A DNA stretch of 64,000 bases from positions 54,126-118,125 of the forward strand of contig CAJEXW010000006.1 of NCBI GenBank assembly GCA_903994525.1, read 5' to 3'. Positions 1 through 8,385 of the stretch are shown piece by piece (the stretch's first letter is position 1; each line of letters starts with the position of its first letter). The position numbers and the translations under genes were made by a program. A model generated the notes under the pieces. That model saw nothing but the letters and a program-made list of their open reading frames with translations. It ran no database searches and was not told the DNA's origin. Source of the stretch: an uncultured Chlorobiaceae bacterium (GTDB lineage Bacteria > Bacteroidota > Chlorobiia > Chlorobiales > Chlorobiaceae).

Positions 1-588
1 AACTCTTGCTCCAACCAAATATTTTATGCCCGAAACCGTAAAGGTAACAGGAGTGGAACCGGAGGAGTCGGTAACATCTCCGGTTTTGTAATACCGTCCT
101 GAAAGATCAAGGGTAACACGATCAGAGACCTTCAGGCCCGTTCCAATGCCAACTTGCCAGGCAAGCACATTTTGATTGACACGGCTTGTTGAGCCCGTCA
201 GTACATTAACCCTCGCTCCACCAAGACCCGCCATCAGATAGGGGGATATCGCTGAGTAACCTATGCTAAAATCGCGATAACCATTAGCCATTGCAGACAA
301 GAGCGAAAGGTCGCTTCCAGATAATACCACACCAGGAGGCTTATAAACCGGATTTGACTGATAGCCCAAAGTCCCTTCCAGACGGTATGCGCCTGAAGTA
401 ATCCCTAATCCAACACTAATGGGCACTCCCCTCTTGTACTCCGCTACATTGGTATGGACAACACCTGAAACGGTAGCCTCGGAATTGGCTGGCTGAGCAA
501 ATCCTGCTGAGCTGGCCATATAGGGTGATGCCTGAGTCTGTGTCATCAACATCCCGGAGAACAGAAGTGGCAAGAATATTTTTTTCAC
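1..588 (-). CDS. outer-membrane beta-barrel protein, 3' end beyond window
   Basis: Only the first 196 codons are present; the frame is open to the left edge. It starts at a GTG at 588 and opens with a signal peptide (KKIFLPLLFSGMLMTQTQA, residues 2-20). The mature part alternates short polar and apolar stretches rich in Gly, Ser, Tyr and Val, for example SVGLGITSGAYRLEGTLGYQ and SGRYYKTGDV, as in small opacity/OmpA-like barrels. It is divergent from the lipoprotein gene starting at 741. No clear Shine-Dalgarno sequence precedes the GTG, so the start rests on the signal peptide. The barrel fold is inferred from composition; the cargo or role is unknown. Confidence 0.6.
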   Translation of the reverse strand, partial: MKKIFLPLLFSGMLMTQTQASPYMASSAGFAQPANSEATVSGVVHTNVAEYKRGVPISVGLGITSGAYRLEGTLGYQSNPVYKPPGVVLSGSDLSLLSAMANGYRDFSIGYSAISPYLMAGLGGARVNVLTGSTSRVNQNVLAWQVGIGTGLKVSDRVTLDLSGRYYKTGDVTDSSGSTPVTFTVSGIKYLVGARV

Positions 589-740
589 GGTTACAGACTG
601 ATAAAAGAGTTGCTAAAAAAACAGTTGGAGCGCAATATATACCATGAACCGGGAAAAAAGTATATTCAACGACGATGCGAGAGATGATGCGCCTGGTTGG
701 CCATCACATTTTTCAAGGACACTTTAACCACCAAGTCTGC

Positions 741-1799
741 ATGAACCGCTATTATCCTTTCTGTTTACTGCTCACCTTTCTCTGTTTTGCCGGTTGTGGT
801 TCGGTCACATCACAACATCCTGACCAGCAGAATCGTGAAACTCAGTCAGCGTCTGTACGTGCTGCTGAACTTGAACACCAACGCTCATCAACTCCCCCCC
901 CGGCTCCAGCTCCTGTCATCATCCCTGCTCCGGCACCCGCGCCAGTGGTGGCAGCTCTTCCGCCCCCGCCGCCGCCACCTGTTGCAGCTTCAGCAGGCAT
1001 TGATGAAAAATCCATGAGTTTTGGTGAAGGTATCATTGGTATCGGAAAAGGTGGTGGTGGCACAGGGTCAGGACAAGGAATCGGATATGGTAGTGGGAAT
1101 GGTCGCGGAGGAGTGCTTCCCAAAAAAGTCACGGTAAACATTACAGCAACTTCATCAAAAAAAGCAAGCGATGAAAAGGCGAAAAGTATGCCAAACTTTC
1201 CCTGGCCACCGCCAAAAGCTTCAGCGAGAGAGGTTATTCCTGACGCATTTCTGCGCCGCACTGACCATGGAATAGTGCTGTTTAATGACGTAGACAGTAT
1301 TCTCCGTTCAGCCCTCGACAACTCTGGCTATTCAGAATCCTCATACTTTGCGGTGCCTGGTGGCTTTGCCATTGCAACCCGTATTGAGCAGATCAACAAA
1401 AATGGAATACCAAAATCCGGAGAGGAGCGATGGGCGTTAAAATCTTCTCCGATAAATCCTTTTACGAATTTTTCTGCCTACGTCAACGCGCTCTTTAAAG
1501 GTAATCCAGGCTACTATCGCGTCATTGTCTTCATCATCACCTCAGACGGATTCAGCCAGGGAAAAACGGAGCCGGGTAAAGCTGAGGTTGAGAGATGGTT
1601 CAATGAGGGTTTCAATATCCTGCCGACAGAAACCGGGCAGTCAGAATATACCGATCACTATCGCTGTACAGCGCTCATATACGAGATCAAAATAACGCCT
1701 CAGTCATCAACGGTTATTCCTGGCTCATTAACCGGCAAAACACATCTTGTGCGTTCCGGTATCTGGAGTAATCTTCAACCAAACGCTGCACAACAATGA
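741..1799 (+). CDS. putative lipoprotein with Pro-rich and Gly-rich segments
   Basis: The start is placed at the ATG at 741 because the protein then begins with a lipoprotein signal (MNRYYPFCLLLTFLCFAGC), with lipobox FAGC and Cys-19 as the lipidated residue. An in-frame upstream ATG at 675 would bury the signal. After the Cys come a Gln/Ser/Arg linker, a low-complexity Pro/Ala stretch (about residues 50-80), a Gly-rich stretch (GIGKGGGGTGSGQGIGYGSG), and a C-terminal globular region of roughly 190 residues from about PNFPWPPPK onward. I do not recognise the C-terminal domain. The stop overlaps the next gene (ATGA at 1796), so the two are probably translationally coupled. The Pro stretch may reach across the periplasm, as in TonB-like linkers; that is inference. 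Confidence 0.7.
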   Translation: MNRYYPFCLLLTFLCFAGCGSVTSQHPDQQNRETQSASVRAAELEHQRSSTPPPAPAPVIIPAPAPAPVVAALPPPPPPPVAASAGIDEKSMSFGEGIIGIGKGGGGTGSGQGIGYGSGNGRGGVLPKKVTVNITATSSKKASDEKAKSMPNFPWPPPKASAREVIPDAFLRRTDHGIVLFNDVDSILRSALDNSGYSESSYFAVPGGFAIATRIEQINKNGIPKSGEERWALKSSPINPFTNFSAYVNALFKGNPGYYRVIVFIITSDGFSQGKTEPGKAEVERWFNEGFNILPTETGQSEYTDHYRCTALIYEIKITPQSSTVIPGSLTGKTHLVRSGIWSNLQPNAAQQ

Positions 1800-2263
1800 A
1801 ACAGCAACGACCGGTTCAGGAGTGTAAAAAAAGATTGCTTGTTGTCTGGCTGGCTGGCGCGGGTATGCTCTCCCTGCTTCTGATTGCTCAATCCATGCAG
1901 GAGGAGGGACCCTATCTGGATCGAGTCAGTGATGCCTGGGGGTGGTTTCTTCCAAACGTCATGCCAACACTCTCCTTGATGGTTGGTGTGGCGGTCAAAG
2001 AGTTCACGGCTGTGGCTGACGATCAGAGAGTGGTTGATTCCTTTCTTTTCAACCTCAGTCTCTGGCTCTCTGTGGGATATTTTACGCTTCTGATGGCCAG
2101 CATTTCACTGCAACCACTTTTTAGTCCAAATGTTGCTCCACTTGATTTTTTGAAACAGTCGAACCTTTGGCTTGGTCCCATGCAGGGCATTGTAACGCTG
2201 GCCCTTGGCGCATTTTTTGGCAAGGCAGAGCAGTCGGGCAAAGCGGCTTCTGAACAAAAGTAG
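1796..2263 (+). CDS. hypothetical inner-membrane protein
   Basis: This 155-residue protein starts inside the stop of the upstream lipoprotein gene (ATGA). It has an apolar N-terminal helix (about residues 14-31, LVVWLAGAGMLSLLLIAQSM), a central helix (about 83-105, LSLWLSVGYFTLLMASISL) and a weaker C-terminal one (about 132-146, GIVTLALGAFFG), with short charged ends. I recognise no family. Coupling to the lipoprotein suggests that the two work at the envelope together, perhaps with the pentapeptide-repeat protein 20 bases downstream. Confidence 0.7.
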   Translation: MKQQRPVQECKKRLLVVWLAGAGMLSLLLIAQSMQEEGPYLDRVSDAWGWFLPNVMPTLSLMVGVAVKEFTAVADDQRVVDSFLFNLSLWLSVGYFTLLMASISLQPLFSPNVAPLDFLKQSNLWLGPMQGIVTLALGAFFGKAEQSGKAASEQK

Positions 2264-2282
2264 CACTCATCTTTTATTAGTT

Positions 2283-2855
2283 ATGCAGGGCAGTTTCACC
2301 GAAAACAGGAGATTTGAAAAAATCGATTTCAGGGAGGAGAGGCTTGACGGGGGTAGCTATGAGGAGTGCGGATTCATCAACTGCAACTTTAACAGCATCG
2401 ACCTCTCCGGTATGAGCTTCATCAAATGTCTCTTTGACGGTTGCGATGGTACTCTCATCAAACTCAAGAATACCAGCTTGCAGGAGGTGAAATTTGTCAA
2501 CTGTAAATTACTTGGTGTCCAGTTCAGTGACTGCCGAAAATTTCTGCTTGAACTTGATTTTGAGAACTGCATGCTAAAGCTTGCCCTCTTTGCCCAGATA
2601 AAGCTTAAAAGCATCCATTTCAAAAACTGTAACCTGCAGGAGGCTGATTTCAGTGAGGCAGAGTTGCAAGGAGCCATCTTCGAGAATTGTGACCTTTTGC
2701 AGAGCACCTTTTTCCATACCAACCTGGAGCAGGCTGATCTCTCAACGGCCTTCAACTACTCGATCAATCCTGAAATAAATCGCCTCCGAAAAGCGAAATT
2801 TTCGATGCAGGGAGTCATCGGTTTACTCGACACCTATGGCATCGAGATTGTTTGA
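2283..2855 (+). CDS. pentapeptide-repeat protein
   Basis: A 190-residue protein built of tandem five-residue repeats of the A(D/N)LxX type, with a Phe or Leu at the centre and polar residues between (FINCNFNSIDLSGMSFIKC, FENCDLLQSTFFHTNLEQAD). Such repeats fold into a right-handed quadrilateral beta-helix. The start is taken at the ATG at 2283; an upstream start at 2205 would overlap the preceding gene by 59 bases. No strong Shine-Dalgarno sequence is visible at either. It is the third gene of the cluster beginning at 741. Members of this family have varied or unknown roles, including gyrase mimics, and nothing here favours one. Confidence 0.8.
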   Translation: MQGSFTENRRFEKIDFREERLDGGSYEECGFINCNFNSIDLSGMSFIKCLFDGCDGTLIKLKNTSLQEVKFVNCKLLGVQFSDCRKFLLELDFENCMLKLALFAQIKLKSIHFKNCNLQEADFSEAELQGAIFENCDLLQSTFFHTNLEQADLSTAFNYSINPEINRLRKAKFSMQGVIGLLDTYGIEIV

Positions 2856-2875
2856 GCGGTCACTTGCAACGCATC

Positions 2876-3892
2876 TCAAAACATGGAGTGTTCCCCAAGC
2901 TCCTGCCCGGCAAGTCCATCTTTCAGCACCCGTCTGTAAAAGTCCCGCAAGGTATCACTGCCGTAGGAGGGTGTCATATCGGCATCATACTTTCCCGTTT
3001 TGGGGTTGAGCACCAGCATCGACTCTGAGCAGTAGTATTTGCCGATACGGGCAAACTCAGCTTTGTCTTCCAGCTTCGGAAAAAACTTTGCCAACAGACT
3101 CACAACAGGAATAATGAGGTCGAACATCTGGATAGGCATTTTCTTGAACCTGGGCGCACGACCAAGGAGTTCAAAAATCATCTCACCCTGTTCAAGAGGA
3201 GTGATGGGTTTACCCGGCCCGCCAATGGGGAGAATTGTATTCTGCATCGAGGGCTCCTCAATGCAGTTGACTATGTAGCGTGCCAGATCGGCCTCACTGA
3301 TGGGTGTACAGGAGGTGAGCCGGCCATCGCCGAACATCACATAGGGCTTTCCCTTTTTTACCGACTCGACCTGCCCTGCGATAGATTTAAAAAAGGCCGT
3401 TGGGCGAACAATCGACCAGGTCAGCCCTGACTCTATCAACTCCTTCTCAAATTTGAGCTTTGCCCTCTGAAACTCCAGCAGTGGTTTCTGGACACAAATA
3501 GCCGAGAGTAAGACAAAATGTGTCGCTTCCGCAGCTTTGCCTGCATCAAGCGCATTGCGGGTGGCCTGATAGTCGATACTCCACGAATCTTTGATTCCAC
3601 CATTGCGAGAGGTGAGGCAGGAGACCACAACATCAAAATGTTCCCCATTGATGCCACTCTGCATCAGCGAATCGATGCTGCTCACATTACCAAACCGCAC
3701 TTCGGAGCCCTGCAACTGATGGCGAACCTCCGCTGCAGAGGTGTTTGAACCGATGCCCGAACGTTCACGAACGAAACTGACCACATCATATCCCCTGGCA
3801 ACCAGTTCACGAACAACAAACTTCCCGATATATCCTGTCGCCCCGACAACAAAAACACGTTTTTTCACTGAAGAGAGAGTTACAGATTTCAA
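2876..3892 (-). CDS. bciA: divinyl (bacterio)chlorophyllide a 8-vinyl reductase, BciA type
   Basis: This 338-residue NAD(P)H-dependent reductase belongs to the atypical short-chain dehydrogenase group. It has an N-terminal Rossmann motif (VFVVGATGYIGKFVVRELVA, about residues 13-32), followed by the conserved stretches VVSCLTSRNGGIKDSW, FVLLSAICVQKPLLEFQRAK, IVRPTAFFKSIAGQVE and a C-terminal AGQELGEHSMF. These match the plant DVR and green-sulfur BciA reductases, which reduce the C8 vinyl group during (bacterio)chlorophyll synthesis. The neighbouring chlorosome gene fits a photosynthetic role. Some green sulfur bacteria use the unrelated BciB instead; this strain carries the BciA form. Confidence 0.9.
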   Translation of the reverse strand: MKSVTLSSVKKRVFVVGATGYIGKFVVRELVARGYDVVSFVRERSGIGSNTSAAEVRHQLQGSEVRFGNVSSIDSLMQSGINGEHFDVVVSCLTSRNGGIKDSWSIDYQATRNALDAGKAAEATHFVLLSAICVQKPLLEFQRAKLKFEKELIESGLTWSIVRPTAFFKSIAGQVESVKKGKPYVMFGDGRLTSCTPISEADLARYIVNCIEEPSMQNTILPIGGPGKPITPLEQGEMIFELLGRAPRFKKMPIQMFDLIIPVVSLLAKFFPKLEDKAEFARIGKYYCSESMLVLNPKTGKYDADMTPSYGSDTLRDFYRRVLKDGLAGQELGEHSMF

Positions 3893-4193
3893 TAGAAATA
3901 CCCTTTATTCATGTTGCAGCAAGAGAGATAAGGGAAAGATAAACATGGAACAGCGAAAATACAGGATTATGTCGCAGTTATCAAAATTCATTCACCAACA
4001 AGGTGATTGTTGACAATGAAAAATTGATATGGCTACTGTAGCGCTGTTTTTCGATCAATTATCTTATATTCGAACTTGGTACTCTGCCTGATTGGAAGAT
4101 AAGGGACTTTTCAGCAGGTATGCTCAGCCGAGGGGGGGATCCAGACCTTTTTTCCACGTACAACTTTTCTTTATCACCTAAACACATCATCCT
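3893..4193. other. divergent intergenic region between bciA and csmF-like gene
   Basis: About 300 bases without a credible gene; an open frame at 3741-4013 overlaps bciA antisense and has no family features. The region carries the start signals of bciA (minus) and of the chlorosome gene (plus). A TTGACA hexamer occurs at 4010-4015. No riboswitch or repeat was recognised. Confidence 0.5.
4010..4039 (+). promoter_or_regulatory. possible sigma70-like promoter for csmF-like gene
   Basis: A perfect TTGACA (4010-4015) is followed 18 bases later by TACTGT (4034-4039), a weak -10 match. This would give a leader of about 150 nt before the ATG at 4194. Only the -35 element is convincing. Confidence 0.25.
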
Positions 4194-4424
4194 ATGGCAA
4201 ACGAAAACGAAGGCGGCGTCTTTTCTGACCTCTTTATTGCAGTCGGTGCTCTTGTCCAGAATGTGGCTGATACCCTGCTGAGCGGTGTCAACTCTGCCTC
4301 TTCACTTGTGCAGTCCTGCGCCACTCTCTGTGTTTCAATCGTCACCAACACCGCAAACACGGCGATTCAGATCATTGAGGGTGTTTCTACTGCTGTCACA
4401 ACAGCCATCACCCCGAAAAAGTAA
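4194..4424 (+). CDS. csmF: chlorosome envelope protein, CsmB/CsmF family
   Basis: A 76-residue protein beginning MANENEGGVF and ending VTTAITPKK. It is uncharged and Ala/Ser/Thr/Val-rich between the ends (LLSGVNSASSLVQ, IVTNTANTAIQIIEG). This matches the small CsmB/CsmF proteins of the lipid monolayer around chlorosomes, which share the MA/SNE start and the A(I)xPKK end. A paralogue with the same ends lies at 58596-58820. The CsmF rather than CsmB assignment is by elimination, since the other copy looks more like CsmB, and by the nearby bciA. A terminator hairpin follows at 4445. Confidence 0.75.
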   Translation: MANENEGGVFSDLFIAVGALVQNVADTLLSGVNSASSLVQSCATLCVSIVTNTANTAIQIIEGVSTAVTTAITPKK

Positions 4425-4444
4425 CAGTTACTTTTTTATTGATC

Positions 4445-4496
4445 AAAGCCCCCTGTTCTCTCCTGAGCAGAGGGCTTTATCTTGTTTTTCCTTATG
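4445..4496 (+). terminator. rho-independent terminator after chlorosome gene
   Basis: Inverted repeat AAAGCCC/GGGCTTT at 4445-4451 and 4472-4478 with an inner CTG/CAG pair, followed by a T-rich tract (cttgttttt). It lies 20 bases after the csmF-like stop. Confidence 0.7.
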
Positions 4497-4622
4497 CTAT
4501 ATGCCAACCTCAGCGCCCTGTTTTGATGAAGCGGTTTCGGCCATAGTGCCAAAGTGGTGCCTGCCAACACCAGCAATGATCATTCAAAAACATCTTTCTG
4601 AAAACGTATAATGGAGACCATG

Positions 4623-5183
4623 ATGAGCAAACCATTTCGAATAGTTGTTCTCTTTTTTGGACTGTTAGCCACTCTCCTTCCATGCTTCTCCACGGCCGCT
4701 CCGGCACCCGACCCCGCAAACACGATCTGTCTTGACCTCCCTGCCGGAAGAGTGGTCATTGAGATGCTGCCGGCTCTTGCCCCCCGCCATGTTAATCGCA
4801 TCAAGGAGTTGACCCGCAAAGGATTTTATGACGGTCTTGCTTTTCATCGTGTTATACCGGGCTTTATGGCTCAGACCGGCGACCCGACAGGCAACGGCTC
4901 AGGTGGCTCCGGCCAAAAGCTCAAATCTGAATTTTCGCGTGAGCCGCATCTCCGAGGCACCCTCTCGATGGCACGCGCCTCGGACCCCAACAGCGCCGAC
5001 AGCCAGTTTTTTATCTGCTTTGCACCAGCGCCATTCCTCGACGGTCAATACACCGTTTGGGGGCGTGTCGTATCGGGAATGGAATTTGTTGACAAGATCA
5101 AGGCTGGTTCGGAATCCAATAATGGAGCGGTCTCCAATCCCGACAGAATAGTGCGGATGAAGCTCGCTTCAGAAGTAAAATAG
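4623..5183 (+). CDS. secreted cyclophilin-type peptidyl-prolyl isomerase
   Basis: Catalyses cis-trans isomerisation of Xaa-Pro bonds in exported proteins. The ATG at 4623 is preferred because GGAG lies six bases upstream; ATGs at 4611 and 4620 are alternatives. A signal peptide (about residues 1-25, ending FSTAAPAP) is followed by the cyclophilin core: FHRVIPGFMAQTGDPTGNG, with the catalytic Arg in FHRV, then LSMARASDPNSADSQFFIC and FLDGQYTVWGRVVSGMEFVD. The 186-residue length is usual for bacterial PpiA-like proteins. The gene stands alone with its own terminator at 5193. Confidence 0.9.
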   Translation: MSKPFRIVVLFFGLLATLLPCFSTAAPAPDPANTICLDLPAGRVVIEMLPALAPRHVNRIKELTRKGFYDGLAFHRVIPGFMAQTGDPTGNGSGGSGQKLKSEFSREPHLRGTLSMARASDPNSADSQFFICFAPAPFLDGQYTVWGRVVSGMEFVDKIKAGSESNNGAVSNPDRIVRMKLASEVK

Positions 5184-5192
5184 TAAAGTTGA

Positions 5193-5228
5193 GTGGCGGC
5201 AGAGTCTGTTATGCCGCCACCGTTTTTT
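5193..5228 (+). terminator. rho-independent terminator after cyclophilin gene
   Basis: A perfect 9-bp stem GTGGCGGCA (5193-5201) / TGCCGCCAC (5212-5220) with a 10-base loop and a T6 run at 5223-5228. Its loop-side arm overlaps the last codons of the converging hsdR gene, whose stop is at 5209-5211. Confidence 0.9.
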
Positions 5229-8200
5229 CATAAAATGGTGAGGGTATTCTGGGATAAACGCGGTAGACATGGCGAAAAATCTCCTCCGATCTCCCCTTCA
5301 CCTCCTCTTCGGTATAGCTCTCCACCGGCAGACCTGTAGCCTCACTCCAGAGAAAATCATGGATTGCCGTACGCACCGCATCACGGGTTGACTCCTTTTC
5401 CTGCCAGTGGCCGATCCTGAGCTTTTCACCCTTCAGGGTTTCAAGCAGCCCCTTCGCCACTTTTTTGATGCGACCTCTCTCCTGCTGGGTCAGCTCCTGC
5501 TTCTTCAGAAGGTCAAAAATAGCAAGCGACTCCTCGTCAAGCCCTTCACGCACGGCCCGTCTCTCCTCCTCATCAAGCTCCTGCACCATACGCACCAGCT
5601 CTTCAAAGGTTTTCTCAATTGAGAGACGATCTTTCTCCCGGTTGTAAGCCTCAACAATATCCTCATAGTGGCGCTGAAAGTTGGTGCGAAGCGGGTTTCG
5701 CTCCATCAGTCGCCGCAGCTTGTTGTCAATTGCCTGGCTGAGATTCTGGACGGCAGTTCGTTTGACCCTGCTCCGCTCAAACTCCAGACGAAGCCGCTCG
5801 AAATCAATCTTGCTGATATCGAACGGCTCCGATGCTTCTGAAAGCTGTGAGGGTATCACCTCAATGGGCGCATCAACAAGATGGTGAAACTGCTGGATGA
5901 CCTCCTTGGCCGCAAGAATGGCGGCATTGCGCTCAAAACCGCTCTTGGTGATAATTTCATCGAGAGAGGCACCGCGCCCGACAAGGAACGACCGGATAAC
6001 CGTCAACGTTTCAACAAGATCAGCAAGCAGCTCCTCATTCGGTCTTGCAGGATCGTTCTCGCCACTGCCTTCATGGCCATCGTCGCCCACTCCGGCAAAG
6101 GTTGCCAGCGCCTTGCGCAGGTGGCGGAGAATGCCGCAATAGTCGACAATCAGGCCGTTGTTCTTTCCCGCATTGACCCGGTTGGCCCGCGCAATGGCCT
6201 GCATCAGCGTATGCGCCTTGAGAGGCTTGTCGAGATAGATGGTCGTCAGGCTCGGCACATCAAAGCCAGTGCGCCACATCGCACAGACAAAGACGATGCG
6301 GAAAGGGTGCTCCTCCTCCTTGAAGGCATCGTCGAGAGCCATCCGCTGCATGTTGCGGAAACGGGGCTTCGTCTTCATGGAGTCCGGCAGCTCCATCCCC
6401 TCCTTGATGAGCCGCCGGTGGGGCAGAATATCAAGATCCCACTTGCGGAACTTCTCCACCTCGCCCTGCTCCTCGCTCACCACAACCGCCATGAGGGTTT
6501 CGCGCATCCGGGCAATCTTCCTTTGACGCTGAATCTCCTCCTGCTCATCGGCAAGCGCGGGCAGCTCACGCTCCAGCTCCCCGATCCGCTCCTGCCAGTA
6601 GAACTCAATCAGCAGATACATGCGGACACAGGTGATCTTGTCGATACAGACCATCATCGCCTTGCCCGACTCCCAGCCGTTGGAGTAGTGATGCACAAAA
6701 TCACGCGCAATCTGGTTGAGGCGCTTTTCAGCCGTAATGATGTGATAATCGCGCCGAAGAGCCTGCTCAAGCCGCTCGGTAACATTGATATCCTCAATCT
6801 CAAGGCTCTCAACCTTCTCGGCAATGCGCTCATTCAGGTCACCCAGCGCAATACCAAGCTTCTCACCACGGGCATCATAGTAGATCGGCACCGTCGCTTT
6901 GTCGTCCACTGCCCGCTGAAAATCGTAGGTCGAAACATAGTCGCCAAAGACTCGACGGGTAATTTCGTCATCCTTGAAGAGCGGCGTGCCGGTAAAGCCG
7001 ATAAAACTGGCATTCGGCAACCCATTGCGCATATTGAGCGCCAGCATCCCGTACTGCGTCCGATGCGCCTCATCGGTGATGACAATAATATCGTCACGGC
7101 TGGTATAGCTCTACTCCGGCTTCACCTCCACATTGAACTTCTGGATTAGCGAAAAAACATACTTCTTGTGCTGCCCAAGCAAGTTGCAAAGGTGCTGGCC
7201 ACTCGAAGCGCGGCACGGGTCGCGGTCGTTATCCACCACACCGCAACCGGCAAAGCTCTTGTAAATCTGCGTATCGAGATCGTCGCGGTCGGTGAGAATC
7301 AGGAAGGTGAAGTTACCGCCAAGCTTGCGATGCACCTTGCGCGTAAAAAAAAGCATCGAATAGCTCTTCCCCGACCCTTGGGTATGCCAGAAGACGCCAA
7401 GCTTCCCCTTGCGCTCTCTGCGCTCCACAACCGCCTCAAGGGCACGGTTCACCCCAAGAAACTGATGGTTGCGGGCAACAATCTTTTTCGTCTCACCCGA
7501 CGAGTCATCAAAAGCGATAAAGTTCTCCAAGAGATCCATAAAATTGCTCTTCTGGCACAACCCCCGGCTCACGCTCGGCAAGCCGCTTCCACTCATGAAA
7601 ATGCTCCCACCTGCTGGTAATGGAGCCAAGCTTCGCCTTGTGACCATTGCCAAAAATGAGCAAAGCGTTGTGATGAAAGATATGCGGGATGGTATCGGTA
7701 TAGTCTTTGAAATTTTTCTCGTAGCCGGAGCGAATATCCTTGCCGATATTCTTGAACTCCATGAAGAGAAGCGGCAAACCATTGACAAAGACCACAATAT
7801 CAGGACGCCGCCGGTAGAGATCGCCCCGAATCCAGAGCTCCCGCACACAGAGAAAATGGTTGTTCAACGGCTCATCAAAGTCAAAGAGCCGCAACCGATG
7901 TTTCAGGCGCTCCCCCTTTTCATTCTGGAAGGTGACCAGCACCCCGTCGCGGAAGAGCGTGTACTTCTCCCGGTTCGTCGCCAACAATGTCTGCGTCGTC
8001 GTCGTCGTCACAACCTGCCGCAGCCCGTCATCATAAGCCGTATCAGGCAACTCCGGATTCAGCTCGACCAGCTTCGCCCTGAGCGTGCGCGTCAGCACCA
8101 CCTCCCGGTCATCCCTGCGGCCCAGAAAACTGTCGGGGCCGAAGTCCTCGCGGTTGTGGGCATAGATTGACTCCCAACCCAGTTGCTGCTCCAGATAATC

Positions 8201-8251
8201 CGCCGTCGTTTGCTGGACGAGGGAATCTTCGGTGTAGGGAGATGGGGTCAC
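5209..8251 (-). pseudogene. hsdR: type I restriction endonuclease subunit R, broken by a frameshift and a TAG stop
   Basis: HsdR is the ATP-dependent translocase and nuclease subunit of type I restriction enzymes. The product is read from three pieces. Residues from the GTG at 8251 include the nuclease domain (PDIVVFVNGLPLLFMEFKN, with the E-x-K element). A frame change near 7550 leads into WHTQGSGKSYSMLFF (Walker A). After a TAG at 7111-7113 the same frame continues with [11 protein letters not shown] (DEAD box), [11 protein letters not shown], and further helicase motifs including [19 protein letters not shown] and ARANRVN, down to the TAA at 5209. Together the pieces total about 1,010 codons, a normal HsdR length. 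The GTG overlaps the stop of the small gene at 8248. No hsdM or hsdS is in the window. Sequencing error cannot be excluded for either lesion. Confidence 0.88.
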
Positions 8252-8385
8252 TGGCGCTCCTGCATTGATTGTTGAAGCTTAATGAAGGCCACCCTATCAT
8301 GGGCCTCATTATGGGCCCCAACATGAGGTGTTTCATGCGGGGTTAACTCTGGCTGTTCACGAACATTCTGAAACTTCGGTATCAT
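8248..8385 (-). CDS. 45-residue protein coupled to AlbA_2-type and hsdR genes
   Basis: A 45-codon frame too short for routine calling. Its ATG at 8385 has a strong GGAGGT six bases upstream and overlaps the TGA of the preceding gene (ATGA). Its own TGA (8248-8250) overlaps the GTG of hsdR. The protein begins MIPKFQNVREQ, has a His/Pro-rich middle (PHETPHVGAHNEAHDRVAF) and ends QQSMQERQ. The His-rich phrase resembles linker sequence found near the C-termini of AlbA_2/HATPase regulators, so it could be a detached fragment. The double overlap and good ribosome site argue that it is translated. Function unknown. Confidence 0.6.
   Translation of the reverse strand: MIPKFQNVREQPELTPHETPHVGAHNEAHDRVAFIKLQQSMQERQ

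Noticed and set aside
842..1321. 159-codon minus-strand frame rich in Gly and Pro
   Set aside because: Mirror of the Pro/Gly low-complexity part of the lipoprotein gene.
5881..7149. 422-codon open frame on the plus strand
   Set aside because: It lies antisense to the helicase part of hsdR, has no family motifs, and has the Leu/Arg-rich look of a mirror frame.
7469..8170. 233-codon open frame on the plus strand
   Set aside because: Antisense to the conserved HsdR nuclease domain; no motif or ribosome site.
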